This document shows positions 46,340 through 55,114 of a stretch of 64,000 nucleotides of DNA, one piece after another. The translations under genes and the position numbers were made by a program. Location of the stretch: contig NZ_LMMJ01000007.1 in NCBI RefSeq assembly GCF_001422205.1, positions 496,870-560,869 of the forward strand, read 5' to 3'. Below the pieces are notes generated by a model that saw nothing but the letters and a program-made list of their open reading frames with translations, was not told where the DNA came from and searched no databases. Within the stretch, counting starts at the first letter, position 1; each line of letters begins with the position of its first letter. This DNA comes from Curtobacterium sp. Leaf261 (GTDB taxonomy: Bacteria > Actinomycetota > Actinomycetes > Actinomycetales > Microbacteriaceae).

Positions 46340-47173
46340 TCACCCCGCGGCGAGCACCTCGCGCAGCGACATCGGTGGCCGGCCGATGACCCGCTCGACA
46401 TCGCCGGACACCTCGGCGAGCGCCCCTTCCGCGATCGCGGTGTAGGTGCTCACCCACGCGTCCGCCTGCCACGGCTCGGGGTTCCACCGAGCCCGTGACG
46501 CGTACGCCTCGTCGAGGGTCTCGGGGCGGTAGGTGACCTGCCGACCCCGGACCTCGGACACGACCGCTGCCGCCTCCGTGAGGGTGATCGCCGCCGGGCC
46601 CGTCAGGTCGTACGTCACGTCGAGGTGCGCCGCGTGGTCCCGGAGCACCGTCGCCGCGACTGCCGCCACATCGGCGCGTGCGACCGCCGCCATGGCACCG
46701 TCCCCGGCCGGCCCGCGGATCACGCCGTCCTCGCCGACGAGGTCCTCGACGAAGTCCAGGTAGAACGAGTCGCGGAGGAAGGTGTGGTGCATCCCGGAGT
46801 CCCGGATCGCCTGCTCGGTCGCGAAGTGGTCGCGCCCGAGGGTGAACGTCGCGTCGGGGGCGGCCCCGGCGAACGACGTGTAGACCACGTGCGAGACCCC
46901 GGCCTCCGCGGCCGCGGACACGAACGTCCGGTGCTGGTCGAGCCGGTCCTCCGCCTCGGCCCCGGACACCATGAGGAGCAGGTCGACACCGCCGAGGGCC
47001 CGGCTCGCAGCCTCCCGATCGGCGAACGTCGCCTCGACGACCTCGGTGTCCGGCAGCACCGGAGCGCGGCTGGCGTCACGGACGATCATGCGGAACGGCA
47101 GACCCGACGCGGCGAGCGCCCGGGCGACGGCGCCGCCGATGTTGCCGGTCGCGCCGGTGATGGCGATGGTCAT
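46340..47173 (-). CDS. NmrA-like NAD(P)-binding oxidoreductase
   Basis: 277 residues. [20 protein letters not shown], then [20 protein letters not shown] and [13 protein letters not shown], aligned to the paralogue at 393-1247 (LLLVSGSEVGQRVDQH; LLRNNWYTENY). Atypical SDR without the Tyr-Lys pair. Possible quinone or redox sensor role. Stands alone between convergent neighbours. Confidence 0.88.
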   Translation of the reverse strand: MTIAITGATGNIGGAVARALAASGLPFRMIVRDASRAPVLPDTEVVEATFADREAASRALGGVDLLLMVSGAEAEDRLDQHRTFVSAAAEAGVSHVVYTSFAGAAPDATFTLGRDHFATEQAIRDSGMHHTFLRDSFYLDFVEDLVGEDGVIRGPAGDGAMAAVARADVAAVAATVLRDHAAHLDVTYDLTGPAAITLTEAAAVVSEVRGRQVTYRPETLDEAYASRARWNPEPWQADAWVSTYTAIAEGALAEVSGDVERVIGRPPMSLREVLAAG

Positions 47174-47209
47174 GGGAAACCTCCAGGTCGGGTTACAGGA
47201 ATCGCGGGT

Positions 47210-47851
47210 TCAGGTCAGGACCACGACGGTGGCGCGGTCTGCGGTCGGCTCGACCCGGTCCGCGTTGCTGCCGTCGACGTCGACGGCCCACGCGCGCGCG
47301 GCCGCGAAGTCGCGGCCGTGCCGCATGTGCCGCCCCACGAGTCGGTCGACGCGGACGTCGGGTGCGGCCCGGCAGAACCAGGACTCGGCCAGGAGGCCCG
47401 GGAGCGCGTCCCACGGGTCCGTCGCGTCGAGCAGGTAGTTGCCCTCCGTCACCACGAGCCGGGTCCGCCGCGGAACGGCGATGCTGCCCGCGACCGGCTC
47501 GTCGACGCGGCGGTCGAAGTCCGGCGCCCACGTGACGGGCTCCGAGGCGGCGGCGAGCCTCCGGACGAGCGCGACGTACCCCTCGGCGTCGAAGGTGTCG
47601 ATGGCTCCCTTGCGTCCTCTGCGGCCGAGCGCCTCGAGCGATCCGTTCGCGAGGTGGAACCCGTCCATCGGGACCTGCACCGCGACGGCGGGGCCGAGCT
47701 CCGCCGTGACCGCGGCGACCACGCGGCGCGCGAGTGTGGACTTGCCGGAGCCGGGGCTGCCGGTGATGCCGAGCACGACCCTCCCGGCCGCCCCGCGGGT
47801 CAGCGCGAGCGCCCGCTCGACCGCAGCGTCGACGCTGATCGGTGTAGGCAC
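47210..47851 (-). CDS. P-loop nucleoside/uridine-kinase-like protein
   Basis: 213 residues, GTG start. Walker [21 protein letters not shown] near residue 30; [20 protein letters not shown] resembles uridine kinase and pantothenate kinase, and [15 protein letters not shown] is the conserved GNY motif of YegI/FrcK-like kinases. [19 protein letters not shown] is the lid. Substrate uncertain (nucleoside or fructose type). Confidence 0.85.
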   Translation of the reverse strand: MPTPISVDAAVERALALTRGAAGRVVLGITGSPGSGKSTLARRVVAAVTAELGPAVAVQVPMDGFHLANGSLEALGRRGRKGAIDTFDAEGYVALVRRLAAASEPVTWAPDFDRRVDEPVAGSIAVPRRTRLVVTEGNYLLDATDPWDALPGLLAESWFCRAAPDVRVDRLVGRHMRHGRDFAAARAWAVDVDGSNADRVEPTADRATVVVLT

Positions 47852-47992
47852 GAGGCCATCGTGCCAGTCCGACCCCGAGAAGTCGCGTTCGGGACCCCTG
47901 GCCACTCGAGGCGTCGCAGGTGCGCCCTCTCGGCGGGGGCGGGACGGGGACGGGGCTGGCGGCGGCGCCAGCCGAGGAGGACACTGTGGCGC

Positions 47993-48364
47993 ATGGTCGA
48001 TGCGACGAAGGCGTTCAGCGGGTTCTCGGTGCGGGACGTGCCGGAGGCGAAGGCGTTCTACACGGACGTGCTCGGACTCCCCGTGCGGGAGGACCACGGC
48101 ATGCTGACGATCGACCTCGGCGGCGGGCACGGGGTGCTCGTCTACCCGAAGGGGCCGACGCACGAACCTGCGGGCTTCACCGTGCTGAACTTCCCCGTGC
48201 CGGACGTCGACGCCGCCGTGGACGAGCTCGCGGCGAAGGGCGTCACGTTCCTGCACTACGAGGGCATGACCGACGACAAGGGCGTGAACCGCAGGGGCGG
48301 GCCGCTCATCGCGTGGTTCACCGATCCGTCGGGGAACGTGCTGAGCGTCATCGCGGGGGACTGA
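47993..48364 (+). CDS. VOC-family protein (glyoxalase/dioxygenase fold)
   Basis: 123 residues; start chosen at the ATG before [20 protein letters not shown]. Two betaalphabetabetabeta modules: [20 protein letters not shown] and [20 protein letters not shown], ending [13 protein letters not shown]. Metal ligands are not obvious, so catalytic class is unknown. The 3' end overlaps the convergent Nudix gene by 17 bases. Confidence 0.88.
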   Translation: MVDATKAFSGFSVRDVPEAKAFYTDVLGLPVREDHGMLTIDLGGGHGVLVYPKGPTHEPAGFTVLNFPVPDVDAAVDELAAKGVTFLHYEGMTDDKGVNRRGGPLIAWFTDPSGNVLSVIAGD

Positions 48365-48866
48365 CCGCGGGTCCCGGACTCGCGCCGCCCCGGGCAGCAG
48401 CGGTGGCACCGGCGAGTTCGAGCACCTGTTCGACGTTCTGCGCGTGCCGGACGGAGGCGAGCTCCGCGACCGGGAACCACGCGGCGGCGTCGGTGCTCCC
48501 GCCGACCTCGTCCCGGAGCGTCCCCCCGAGGATCCGCGCCGTGTAGAACACCTGCACGGTGCGCATCGGCCGATCGGTGGCGACGAACCGCTGATCCGCC
48601 GTGATGGTGTTCGTCCGCACGGCCAGGAGTGCGCCGCACTCGACGTCGTAGCCGGTCTCCTCCTCGAACTCCCGGATCAGTCCCGCCTCGGGGCTCTCGC
48701 CGAACTCGACACCGCCGCCCGGCAGGATCCACATGTCACCGGAGGGTGCGTTCCAGCGGGCCAGGAGCACGCGGTCCTGCTCGTCGACGACCACGCCGTA
48801 GGCGCCGAGGCGGGTGTCGTAGTCGGTGAACTCCAACGGGGTGCTGTCGCTCGGGTTCGTCGTCAT
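48348..48866 (-). CDS. Nudix hydrolase (ADP-ribose pyrophosphatase-like)
   Basis: 172 residues. [20 protein letters not shown] leads into the Nudix box [20 protein letters not shown], then TGYDVE. The [20 protein letters not shown] segment is typical of Nudix cores. Substrate unpredicted. A second Nudix gene in this window (29997) is not closely similar. Confidence 0.9.
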   Translation of the reverse strand: MTTNPSDSTPLEFTDYDTRLGAYGVVVDEQDRVLLARWNAPSGDMWILPGGGVEFGESPEAGLIREFEEETGYDVECGALLAVRTNTITADQRFVATDRPMRTVQVFYTARILGGTLRDEVGGSTDAAAWFPVAELASVRHAQNVEQVLELAGATAAARGGASPGPAVSPPR

Positions 48867-48908
48867 CCCCCGAGCCTGGCACGGGACGCCGTCGGCCGTG
48901 AGGCACGC

Positions 48909-49664
48909 TCAGCGGCGGTCGAGCACCCGCGGCACGACCGCGTTCCACACCCCGATGACGAGCAGCGCACCCGCGACCCCGGCGAGGAGCGCCCCGAGCA
49001 CGTCCGTCGGCCAGTGCGCACCGACGTAGAGCCGGGCCCAGGCGACCACGAGCACGAAGACCGCCCCGACGACTCCGACCACCCAGCGCTGCCCGGCGCT
49101 CGTGGTCAGCGCGAGGACCGCGACGACGAGCGTCACCGCGAACACGGTGTGCCCGCTGGGGTAGCTCAGGGTGGCACGCCCGGCGTCGACGTGGTGCGCG
49201 AGGGTGTCCGCGGCGGGCCGGGTCTCGTGCACGAGTTGCTTCGGCACCAGGCAGAACAGCCAGCCGGCTCCGGACGCCACCCCCGCACCGATCGCACGGA
49301 GCCATCCGCGGAGGAGCCCGCCGACCACGACGAGCACGACGAGGCACGCACCGACGACGGGGATCCTGTCGAGGCTGTCGAGTGCGATCGCGACGGCGTC
49401 GGCCACCGGGGTGTGTGCGGCGTTGAGCAGACGGTCGAGGCCGAGCTGCGCGTCGAGGAGCCCCGTGGCGCCACGGACTGCGAACCCGAGCCCGAAGGTC
49501 AGCACCCAGAGGACGATGACGGGCACGACCCAGTGCCGCGGTGCTGCGAGCACCCCGCGCGCGCGGTCGGACCCGGCACGGGTCGAGGTGGCGCCCCCGG
49601 CGCGGGTCGAGGCGGCGCCCACGGCGCGGTTCGAGGCGCGGGTCCCGGTGCTGTGCGAAGCCAT
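48909..49664 (-). CDS. PAP2-family lipid/undecaprenyl phosphatase
   Basis: 251 residues, six predicted helices. Phosphatase motifs: KQLVHETRP, SYPSGHTVFAVTL and ARLYVGAHWPTD contain the three conserved blocks. Likely acts on undecaprenyl pyrophosphate or a related lipid. An N-terminal Arg/Ala/Gly repeat (STRAGGATSTRAGSDRARG) is encoded by GGGTCGAGG-type direct repeats around 49580-49640. Confidence 0.92.
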   Translation of the reverse strand: MASHSTGTRASNRAVGAASTRAGGATSTRAGSDRARGVLAAPRHWVVPVIVLWVLTFGLGFAVRGATGLLDAQLGLDRLLNAAHTPVADAVAIALDSLDRIPVVGACLVVLVVVGGLLRGWLRAIGAGVASGAGWLFCLVPKQLVHETRPAADTLAHHVDAGRATLSYPSGHTVFAVTLVVAVLALTTSAGQRWVVGVVGAVFVLVVAWARLYVGAHWPTDVLGALLAGVAGALLVIGVWNAVVPRVLDRR

Positions 49665-49808
49665 CCCGGCAGTCTGTCGGTCGCGTTCCGAGGATCCTCT
49701 GAGGAAGCCCGGCCCGGGCGTCGGCGGCGCCTTCGGGTTCGGACAGGTCGGTTCCCGGTCGTGCGCCGCGCCGCGCTTCCGGCAGCGTCGTGCGGGATCC
49801 TTGGCTCC

Positions 49809-50459
49809 ATGCCCGACGCCACCCCGCACCGCCGATCGCGCCGCTACCGACTCCGGCTCGTCCTCACCCTCGTCGTCGGGGTCGTCGTCGCGGTGGCCGC
49901 GGTCCTCCTCGGGGAGCCGGTCTGGGCGGCGTCGGCGGGGTGGGCGGCCGCCTGCGCGGTGTACGTCGGGACCATGTGGCCCGTGATCCTCCGCGCGGAC
50001 CCGGAGCGGACGGCCCGGATCGCCACCCGCGAGGACCCGCACCGCACGGTGAGCGACATCCTCCTGGTGCTCGCCGCGCTCGCCTCGGTCGTCGCCATCG
50101 CGGTGGTGCTCGTGCACGCGCAGTCCCTGCACGGGTGGCGGCAGGACGCTGCGGCGGCGTTCGGGGTCGTCAGCGTGGGGCTGTCCTGGTTCCTCGTGCA
50201 GACCCTCTTCACGCTGCGGTACGCCGAGCTGTACTACAGCGGGACCCCCGGTGGCATCGACTTCAACCAGGACGAGCGCCCGCGGTACTCGGACTTCGCC
50301 TACTTCGCGGTGACGGTCGGCATGACCTACCAGGTGTCGGACACGAACATCTCGACGAGCCGGATCCGGTCGACGACGCTGCGGCACGCACTCCTGTCGT
50401 TCCTGTTCGGGACGGGGATCATCGCGACGGTGATCAACCTCGTGGCGGGTCTCGGCTGA
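49809..50459 (+). CDS. DUF1345 membrane protein
   Basis: 216 residues. Five to six hydrophobic helices, with TMWPVILRADPERTARIATR, TLRYAELYYSG, then FNQDERPRYSDFAYFAVTVG, the DUF1345 signature (paired Asp/Tyr), and YQVSDTNISTSRIRSTTLRH. Function unknown. Divergent from the PAP2 gene across 144 bases. Confidence 0.92.
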   Translation: MPDATPHRRSRRYRLRLVLTLVVGVVVAVAAVLLGEPVWAASAGWAAACAVYVGTMWPVILRADPERTARIATREDPHRTVSDILLVLAALASVVAIAVVLVHAQSLHGWRQDAAAAFGVVSVGLSWFLVQTLFTLRYAELYYSGTPGGIDFNQDERPRYSDFAYFAVTVGMTYQVSDTNISTSRIRSTTLRHALLSFLFGTGIIATVINLVAGLG

Positions 50460-50565
50460 CCCCGACCTGCCGGACGTGTCGACCCGCCGGCCTGGAGGGA
50501 CGGTGCCAGTCCGACCCGTGCCTCCCGTCCGCTGCGCACCGCGCCGTGCGCCGTAGGATCGGCGC

Positions 50566-50994
50566 ATGGCAGGAGACCGGGACGGCACGGGTGCGGTCGC
50601 GTTCGAGCCCGGCGACTGGCCGACCGGACGGCTCCTCAGCACCGCGGCCCGGATCATCGAGCGCCGGTGGGACGAGCGGCTGCGGGACATCGGGTTGACC
50701 CACGCGGCCGTCGTCGTGCTCCACCACCTGGCCACCGACGGACCGGCGAACCCCGACGCCCTCGCGAAGCAGGTGCGCGTCCAGCCGCAGACGATGTCGC
50801 GGACGCTCGACCGGATGGAGCGCGACGGGTTCGTCGAGCGACGCCAGGACGCCGACGACCGTCGACGGCGTGTGGTGACGATCACCGGGACCGGGCGCTC
50901 CGCCTGGGAGTCGGCGCACCGCCTCGAGCGCACCGTGGTGCCGGAGGACGACGCTCTCCGAGCCGCGCTGATCCGCATCGTCGACGCGCGATGA
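50566..50994 (+). CDS. MarR-family transcriptional regulator
   Basis: 142 residues. The winged helix reads THAAVVVLHHLATDGPANPD then KQVRVQPQTMSRTLDRMERD, with wing QDADDRRRRVVTITGTG. The stop lies in the first unit of a 15-base tandem repeat (50986-51045). Target unknown; the DUF1345 gene upstream is on the same strand. Confidence 0.92.
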   Translation: MAGDRDGTGAVAFEPGDWPTGRLLSTAARIIERRWDERLRDIGLTHAAVVVLHHLATDGPANPDALAKQVRVQPQTMSRTLDRMERDGFVERRQDADDRRRRVVTITGTGRSAWESAHRLERTVVPEDDALRAALIRIVDAR

Positions 50995-51045
50995 CCCGAC
51001 GCGCGATGACCTGGCGCGCGATGACCTGGCGCGCGATGACCCGGT
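50986..51045. repeat. 15-base tandem repeat (x4) spanning the MarR stop
   Basis: Units GCGCGATGACCCGAC, GCGCGATGACCTGGC (twice, identical) and GCGCGATGACCCGGT. Each carries ATGA. The first contains the MarR stop codon. It lies 83 bases before the ECF sigma gene; no regulatory role is shown. Confidence 0.9.
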
Positions 51046-51128
51046 ACGTGGCGCCACCGGTCGCGCCGACCCCGCTCGTGGCGACGGCACGAGGGATGCT
51101 CGGTTCAGGCGGGGTGGAGTAGGCAGGC

Positions 51129-51698
51129 ATGGTGTACGTGCAGCTCCGACGGATCGGCCTCGAGGACGCGGACGACGCGACCCTCGCGGAGCGTGCCGCA
51201 GACGGCGACGTCCGCGCGTTCGAGGTGTTGATCCGCCGGTACACCCCGCTGCTCCGTGCCGTCGCCCGACGGACCCTCGGATCCGGCAACGAGGTCGACG
51301 ACGTCGTCCAGGACACCTTCATCACGGCGTGGGAACGGCTCGACTCGCTCGCGGACGCCACGAAGGTCAAGTCCTGGCTCACCCGGATCGCGAGTCACCG
51401 GGGCATCGACCGCATCCGCGCACGGCGCATCCACGACGACGTCGACGACGTCGACCCCGCGGCGGACGACGGGACCACACCGGAGCGGATCGTCGAGGCC
51501 AGGTCCCGCGAGCACGCGGCGGACCTCGCGCTCGCCGAACTCCCCGAACCCCAGCGGCGCTGTTGGATGCTCAAGGAGGTCGTCGGCTTGTCCTACGACG
51601 AGATCGCCGACGAGCTCGACCTGCCGGTGTCGACGGTGCGTGGGCTGCTCTCACGCGCCCGGAAGAACATGATCAGGCAGATGGAGGATTGGCGATGA
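51129..51698 (+). CDS. ECF-type RNA polymerase sigma factor
   Basis: 189 residues. Region 2: VRAFEVLIRRYTPLLRAVAR and DVVQDTFITAWERLD; region 4: LPEPQRRCWMLKEVVGLSYD and ELDLPVSTVRGLLSRARKN. The start gives MVYVQLRRIGLEDADDATLAE. Its stop overlaps the next ATG by four bases, which suggests the downstream protein controls it, as anti-sigma genes often do. Confidence 0.95.
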   Translation: MVYVQLRRIGLEDADDATLAERAADGDVRAFEVLIRRYTPLLRAVARRTLGSGNEVDDVVQDTFITAWERLDSLADATKVKSWLTRIASHRGIDRIRARRIHDDVDDVDPAADDGTTPERIVEARSREHAADLALAELPEPQRRCWMLKEVVGLSYDEIADELDLPVSTVRGLLSRARKNMIRQMEDWR

Positions 51699-52507
51699 AC
51701 CCGATCTCGCCGAGCGACTCGGACCGCCCAGACGTCCAGCGGCCGGACGCCATGCGCCCGGACGGCCAGCGTGCGGACGGCCAGCGTGCGGACGCCGCCC
51801 GCGCGGTCGTCGTCGAGCCGGACGACGGTCTCCTGCTCGAGGACGACCTCGACCCGGCGCTCCTCGACGGGCACACGGTCGACGAGCTCACCGACTACCT
51901 GGACGCCGGGATGCTCCCGGCCGACCCGAGCATCGACGACTCCCCCGTCTGCCAGAACGCACTCGCCGCCATCGCACGCGTCCGGGCGGCCTCGCGCGGC
52001 TCGCTCGACGCCGCCGCGCTCGACGAGGCGCCGGCGGACGACAGCTGGGTGGGACGGATCCTCTCGAACATCTCGATGGAGGCCCGGGCCGGCCGGGACA
52101 TCCCGTTCCGGTCGACGGCTCCGACCCAGCACGGCGTCATCACCGAGGGCACCGTCCGGTCGCTCCTGCGCCGGGCGGGCGACACGGTCGACGGTCTGCT
52201 CATCGGCAGGTGTGCCCTCGAGGGTGACGTGACCGTGGTCGGCGAACCCATCCGGGTGCGGATCACCGCGAGCGTCCTCTGGGGCAACCCGATCCACGAG
52301 GCCGTCGACCGCCTCCGGACCGCCGTGACGCACGAACTGCTCGAGCACACCGAACTCGTCGTCGAGGCGATCGACGTCGAGATCCGCGACGTGCTGCTCG
52401 ATCGGGCGCCGGTCGCGCCGGAGATCAGCGCGACAGAGCAGGGCGGCACGGTCGAGCAGATCGAACCCCCGGACCAGACCGGACCGACGAACGCGGAGGA
52501 CGCATGA
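51695..52507 (+). CDS. Asp23/Gls24-like envelope-stress protein with anti-sigma-like N-terminus
   Basis: 270 residues. Residues 1-35 hold an acidic repeat (RPDVQRPDAMRPDGQRADGQ). Residues about 60-100 (VDELTDYLDAGMLPADPSID, then SPVCQNALAAIARVRAA) resemble the zinc-less anti-sigma helices found before Asp23 domains in actinobacteria. Residues about 145-250 form an Asp23-like domain (VRSLLRRAGDTVDGLLIGRC; IRVRITASVLWGNPIHEAVD). Probable modulator of the upstream sigma factor; no zinc finger seen. Confidence 0.8.
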   Translation: MNPISPSDSDRPDVQRPDAMRPDGQRADGQRADAARAVVVEPDDGLLLEDDLDPALLDGHTVDELTDYLDAGMLPADPSIDDSPVCQNALAAIARVRAASRGSLDAAALDEAPADDSWVGRILSNISMEARAGRDIPFRSTAPTQHGVITEGTVRSLLRRAGDTVDGLLIGRCALEGDVTVVGEPIRVRITASVLWGNPIHEAVDRLRTAVTHELLEHTELVVEAIDVEIRDVLLDRAPVAPEISATEQGGTVEQIEPPDQTGPTNAEDA

Positions 52508-52821
52508 GCGACCAGTCACTCGCATCGGAGCTCGAGAAGATCATCGCCGGTGTGCCCGGGGTCGGTCGCCTGTACGGCTCGGCCCCGGCGATCGGCGAGG
52601 CCGCGTCGATGGCCCGCGAACTTGTGACGACGGGCGGTGTCTCACTGCCGCCGAGGATCCGGGTGGCGGACGACGACGTCGTGTCGGTGTCCATCGCGAC
52701 GGAACACGGTCGACCCGCGCCCGAGGTGGCCCGCGCCGTGCACGACGCCATCGAGGCGTTCATGACGGATCGAGGACTGCCCCTGACGCGGGTCGACGTC
52801 CGGATCGCGCACATCGGCTGA
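52504..52821 (+). CDS. Small Asp23/Gls24-like protein
   Basis: 105 residues. ISxVPGVGRLYGSAPAIGEA-type start and EVARAVHDAIEAFMTDRGLP followed by VDVRIAHIG match the Asp23 fold seen in the preceding gene. ATGA overlap shows translation coupling. Third gene of the sigma/Asp23 unit. Function unknown; no transmembrane AmaP gene follows. Confidence 0.75.
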   Translation: MSDQSLASELEKIIAGVPGVGRLYGSAPAIGEAASMARELVTTGGVSLPPRIRVADDDVVSVSIATEHGRPAPEVARAVHDAIEAFMTDRGLPLTRVDVRIAHIG

Positions 52822-52899
52822 GCCGACAGCAGTGCTGGCTCCGCCGACCGCGGCACTGGCTGCGCCAACACCCACGTCGGCGCAGGACGCGCCGGGAGG

Positions 52900-53106
52900 T
52901 CAGTGTGTGCGCTTGGCGATCGCCTTCTGGGCCTTCTTCTTCAGCTTCGCGCGCTGCTTGCGGGCCTTCGGGTCCTTCCAGAGGCGCTCCGCCTGCTGAC
53001 GAGCCGACTCCCCCTTGTGGTTCTTGATGACCGGGCGGTTCGAGCGGGTGCCGAGGACGAAGGCGATGAAGCCGACGATGGCGATGAGGACGACGCGGTT
53101 GCGCAT
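52900..53106 (-). CDS. Small membrane-anchored basic protein
   Basis: 68 residues: one N-terminal membrane helix (VVLIAIVGFIAFVLGTRSNR) and a strongly basic tail (KARKQRAKLKKKAQKAIAKR). The VLGxR motif after the helix resembles the YtxH-like protein at 25771. Start ATG at 53106; the longer frame is antisense to noncoding. Convergent with the Asp23 gene. Family not recognised. Confidence 0.75.
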   Translation of the reverse strand: MRNRVVLIAIVGFIAFVLGTRSNRPVIKNHKGESARQQAERLWKDPKARKQRAKLKKKAQKAIAKRTH

Positions 53107-53242
53107 GGATGCCTGCTTTCGTGTTGGTGTTCCCTCTGGAGACGGTATCCGTCGTTCGATCGTCACGTCCGGACTCTCCACAGGGGAGACTCGGGCGCGG
53201 TCCGCCATCATCGATGGCGCACCGACCATCGAGAGGACCCCG

Positions 53243-53701
53243 ATGACCCCGCGCTCCCTGTTCCGCGCCGCCGCCGTGGCCGAGGCCGTCACCTGGACGC
53301 TCCTCATCGCCGGGATGATCCTGAAGTACGGACTCGATGCCGGAGACCTCGGCGTGCGGCTCGGCGGGGGTCTGCACGGCTTCGTGTTCCTCGCCTACCT
53401 GGTGCTGACGACGGTCGTCGGCGTCAACCAACGCTGGTCCTTCCGACAGGTCCTGCTCGGCTGGGTGAGCGCGATCGTGCCCTACGCGACGATCCCGTTC
53501 GAGGTCGTCGTCGCTCGCCGCGGTGACCTCGACGGGCCGTGGCGCCGTTCCGCTGGCGGCACCGGGCGCTCCGGACCCCTCGAGCGCCTGCTGTTCACCG
53601 TCGTCGCGCACCCGGTCGTGGCCGTCGTGGTCGGCGTCGTCCTCGTGGTCGTCGTCTTCGGAGCGCTGCTGCTGATCGGGCCGCCCGTCCCGCGGACCTG
53701 A
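53243..53701 (+). CDS. DUF3817 membrane protein
   Basis: 152 residues. FRAAAVAEAVTWTLLIAGMI then KYGLDAGDLGVRLGGGLHGF is the DUF3817 pattern (Glu in helix 1, His-Gly in helix 2), followed by two more helices and a C-terminal helix (VVAVVVGVVLVVVVFGALLL). Function unknown. Divergent from the small basic protein across 136 bases. Confidence 0.9.
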   Translation: MTPRSLFRAAAVAEAVTWTLLIAGMILKYGLDAGDLGVRLGGGLHGFVFLAYLVLTTVVGVNQRWSFRQVLLGWVSAIVPYATIPFEVVVARRGDLDGPWRRSAGGTGRSGPLERLLFTVVAHPVVAVVVGVVLVVVVFGALLLIGPPVPRT

Positions 53702-53720
53702 CGACCAGCGGCGGACGGGC

Positions 53721-54443
53721 TCAGGCGGTCGGTCCGATGTCCCACAGCGGCGGGATGTACGACTGTCGCCACCCCTCGCGCAGCCGCGACACGGCACGGT
53801 CGAACGACGCGACGAGGTCGAGCCCCGGCCGCACCATGTACTGCAGCTGCAACCCCTCGTAGATCGCCACGAGCTGCTCCGCTCCACTCGCCGGCACCAT
53901 CGTCGACGGCTCGCGGCCGAGTGCGACGTCGTGGGCGAGGTTCGCCTCCACGAGCCGGTAGAAGTCGGTCCAGCGGCTCGTCAGCATCGGGGCGATGGGC
54001 TCGTCCGGTGTCGCCGCGATGTTCGACATCGCCATCAGGAACCGGGTGAGCGCCGGGTCCAGGGCGGTCGCCTCGGCGATCCCCCGCAGGAACCGGACGG
54101 TCCCGTGCGAGGCGAGCAGCGGGGTGATCGGGATCATCCGTGCGAGGTTCCACCGGTCGAGGGTGGCGAGCACGAGACCGTCCCAGTTCGGGAAGTGCGC
54201 GCGGACCTCGGCGACGGGCACCTCGGCGCGGGCGGCGACGTCGACGATCGTCACGCGGTGGAAGGGCATCTCGCGGAACGTCGTGATGGCCGCCGCGATC
54301 ACGGCACCGCGGTCGATGACGGGAGCGTCGACGGCGATGACCGGAGCGCCGACGGCGATGACGGGAGCGTCGACGGCCGAGGCGGGTCCACGATGGGCGC
54401 GGTCGCCGATGGTCGGCACCGGCGAGGACTGCAGATCGGTCAC
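53721..54443 (-). CDS. TetR-family transcriptional regulator
   Basis: 240 residues; GTG at 54443 chosen (GGAGCG upstream). The DNA-binding helices start at AVIAAAITTFREMPFHRVTI with VPVAEVRAHFPNWDGLVLAT. An N-terminal tail holds VDAPVIAVGAPVIAVDAPVI, encoded by three 21-base repeats (54315-54377). The ligand-binding part has no recognised family. Convergent with the DUF3817 gene. Confidence 0.85.
   Translation of the reverse strand: MTDLQSSPVPTIGDRAHRGPASAVDAPVIAVGAPVIAVDAPVIDRGAVIAAAITTFREMPFHRVTIVDVAARAEVPVAEVRAHFPNWDGLVLATLDRWNLARMIPITPLLASHGTVRFLRGIAEATALDPALTRFLMAMSNIAATPDEPIAPMLTSRWTDFYRLVEANLAHDVALGREPSTMVPASGAEQLVAIYEGLQLQYMVRPGLDLVASFDRAVSRLREGWRQSYIPPLWDIGPTA
54315..54377. repeat. 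21-base tandem repeat (x3) in the TetR gene
   Basis: Units 54315-54335, 54336-54356 and 54357-54377; first and third are identical. In frame, giving 7-residue repeats (APVIAVD/APVIAVG) just before the DNA-binding domain. Confidence 0.9.
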
Positions 54444-54501
54444 CGCTCCATCCAACCGAGTCGCCCCGGATCCCACGACCGCCAGTCCGAGGGACATGCG
54501 C

Positions 54502-55023
54502 CTATCGGCCAGGCCCTCGCGCCGCCCCCGCGGAGGCCGACTCCTGCCCGCCGGCGAGCCGCTCCAGCAGCGCCGACGTCCGGTGCGGCATCGTCCGCTC
54601 GAGCGAGATCGCCGTGTCCGAGCGCACGACACCGGGGATCGCCACGATCGCCCGCGTCAGCCGGTGCAGGTCCTCGGTGTCCTTCGCGACGACCCGGACG
54701 AGCAGGTCGGCACGCCCGGTGGTCGAGTGCACCTCCACCACCTCGGGGATGGCGGTGAGGCCGGCGATCGACCCCGAGTCGGAGTCCTGGTCGATCTCGA
54801 GCGACACGAACGCCACCAGGTCGTAGCCCATCGCGGCGAGCGCCAGGCGGTCGCTGTGCCCGGACAGTGCTCCCTCGCGGGCGAGCCGCAGCAGCCGCGC
54901 GTGCACGGTGTTCCGCGAGACCCCGAGGGTCCTGGCGAGTGCCAGCGTCGTCGCGTCCGGCTCGTCGTCGAGCGCGAGGACGATCCGAGCATCCAGTGCA
55001 TCGATCCGGTACATAGTTGTCAT
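54502..55023 (-). CDS. Lrp/AsnC-family transcriptional regulator
   Basis: 173 residues from ATG at 55023 (MTTMYRIDALDARIVLAL); the second ATG at 55014 is an alternative. Helix-turn-helix LARTLGVSRNTVHARLLRL, then the AsnC dimer domain (AFVSLEIDQDSDSGSIAGL; LVRVVAKDTEDLHRLT). Divergent from the YitT-type gene across 91 bases, which it may regulate. Amino-acid effector unknown. Confidence 0.93.
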   Translation of the reverse strand: MTTMYRIDALDARIVLALDDEPDATTLALARTLGVSRNTVHARLLRLAREGALSGHSDRLALAAMGYDLVAFVSLEIDQDSDSGSIAGLTAIPEVVEVHSTTGRADLLVRVVAKDTEDLHRLTRAIVAIPGVVRSDTAISLERTMPHRTSALLERLAGGQESASAGAARGPGR

Positions 55024-55114
55024 TCTGCCAAGTCGTGTCGATTCCGACGCCATGCTCTGCACACCCACGACCGACCCAGTTGTCCACATCGCTCGGATCC
55101 GCCACGCTGCCGCC

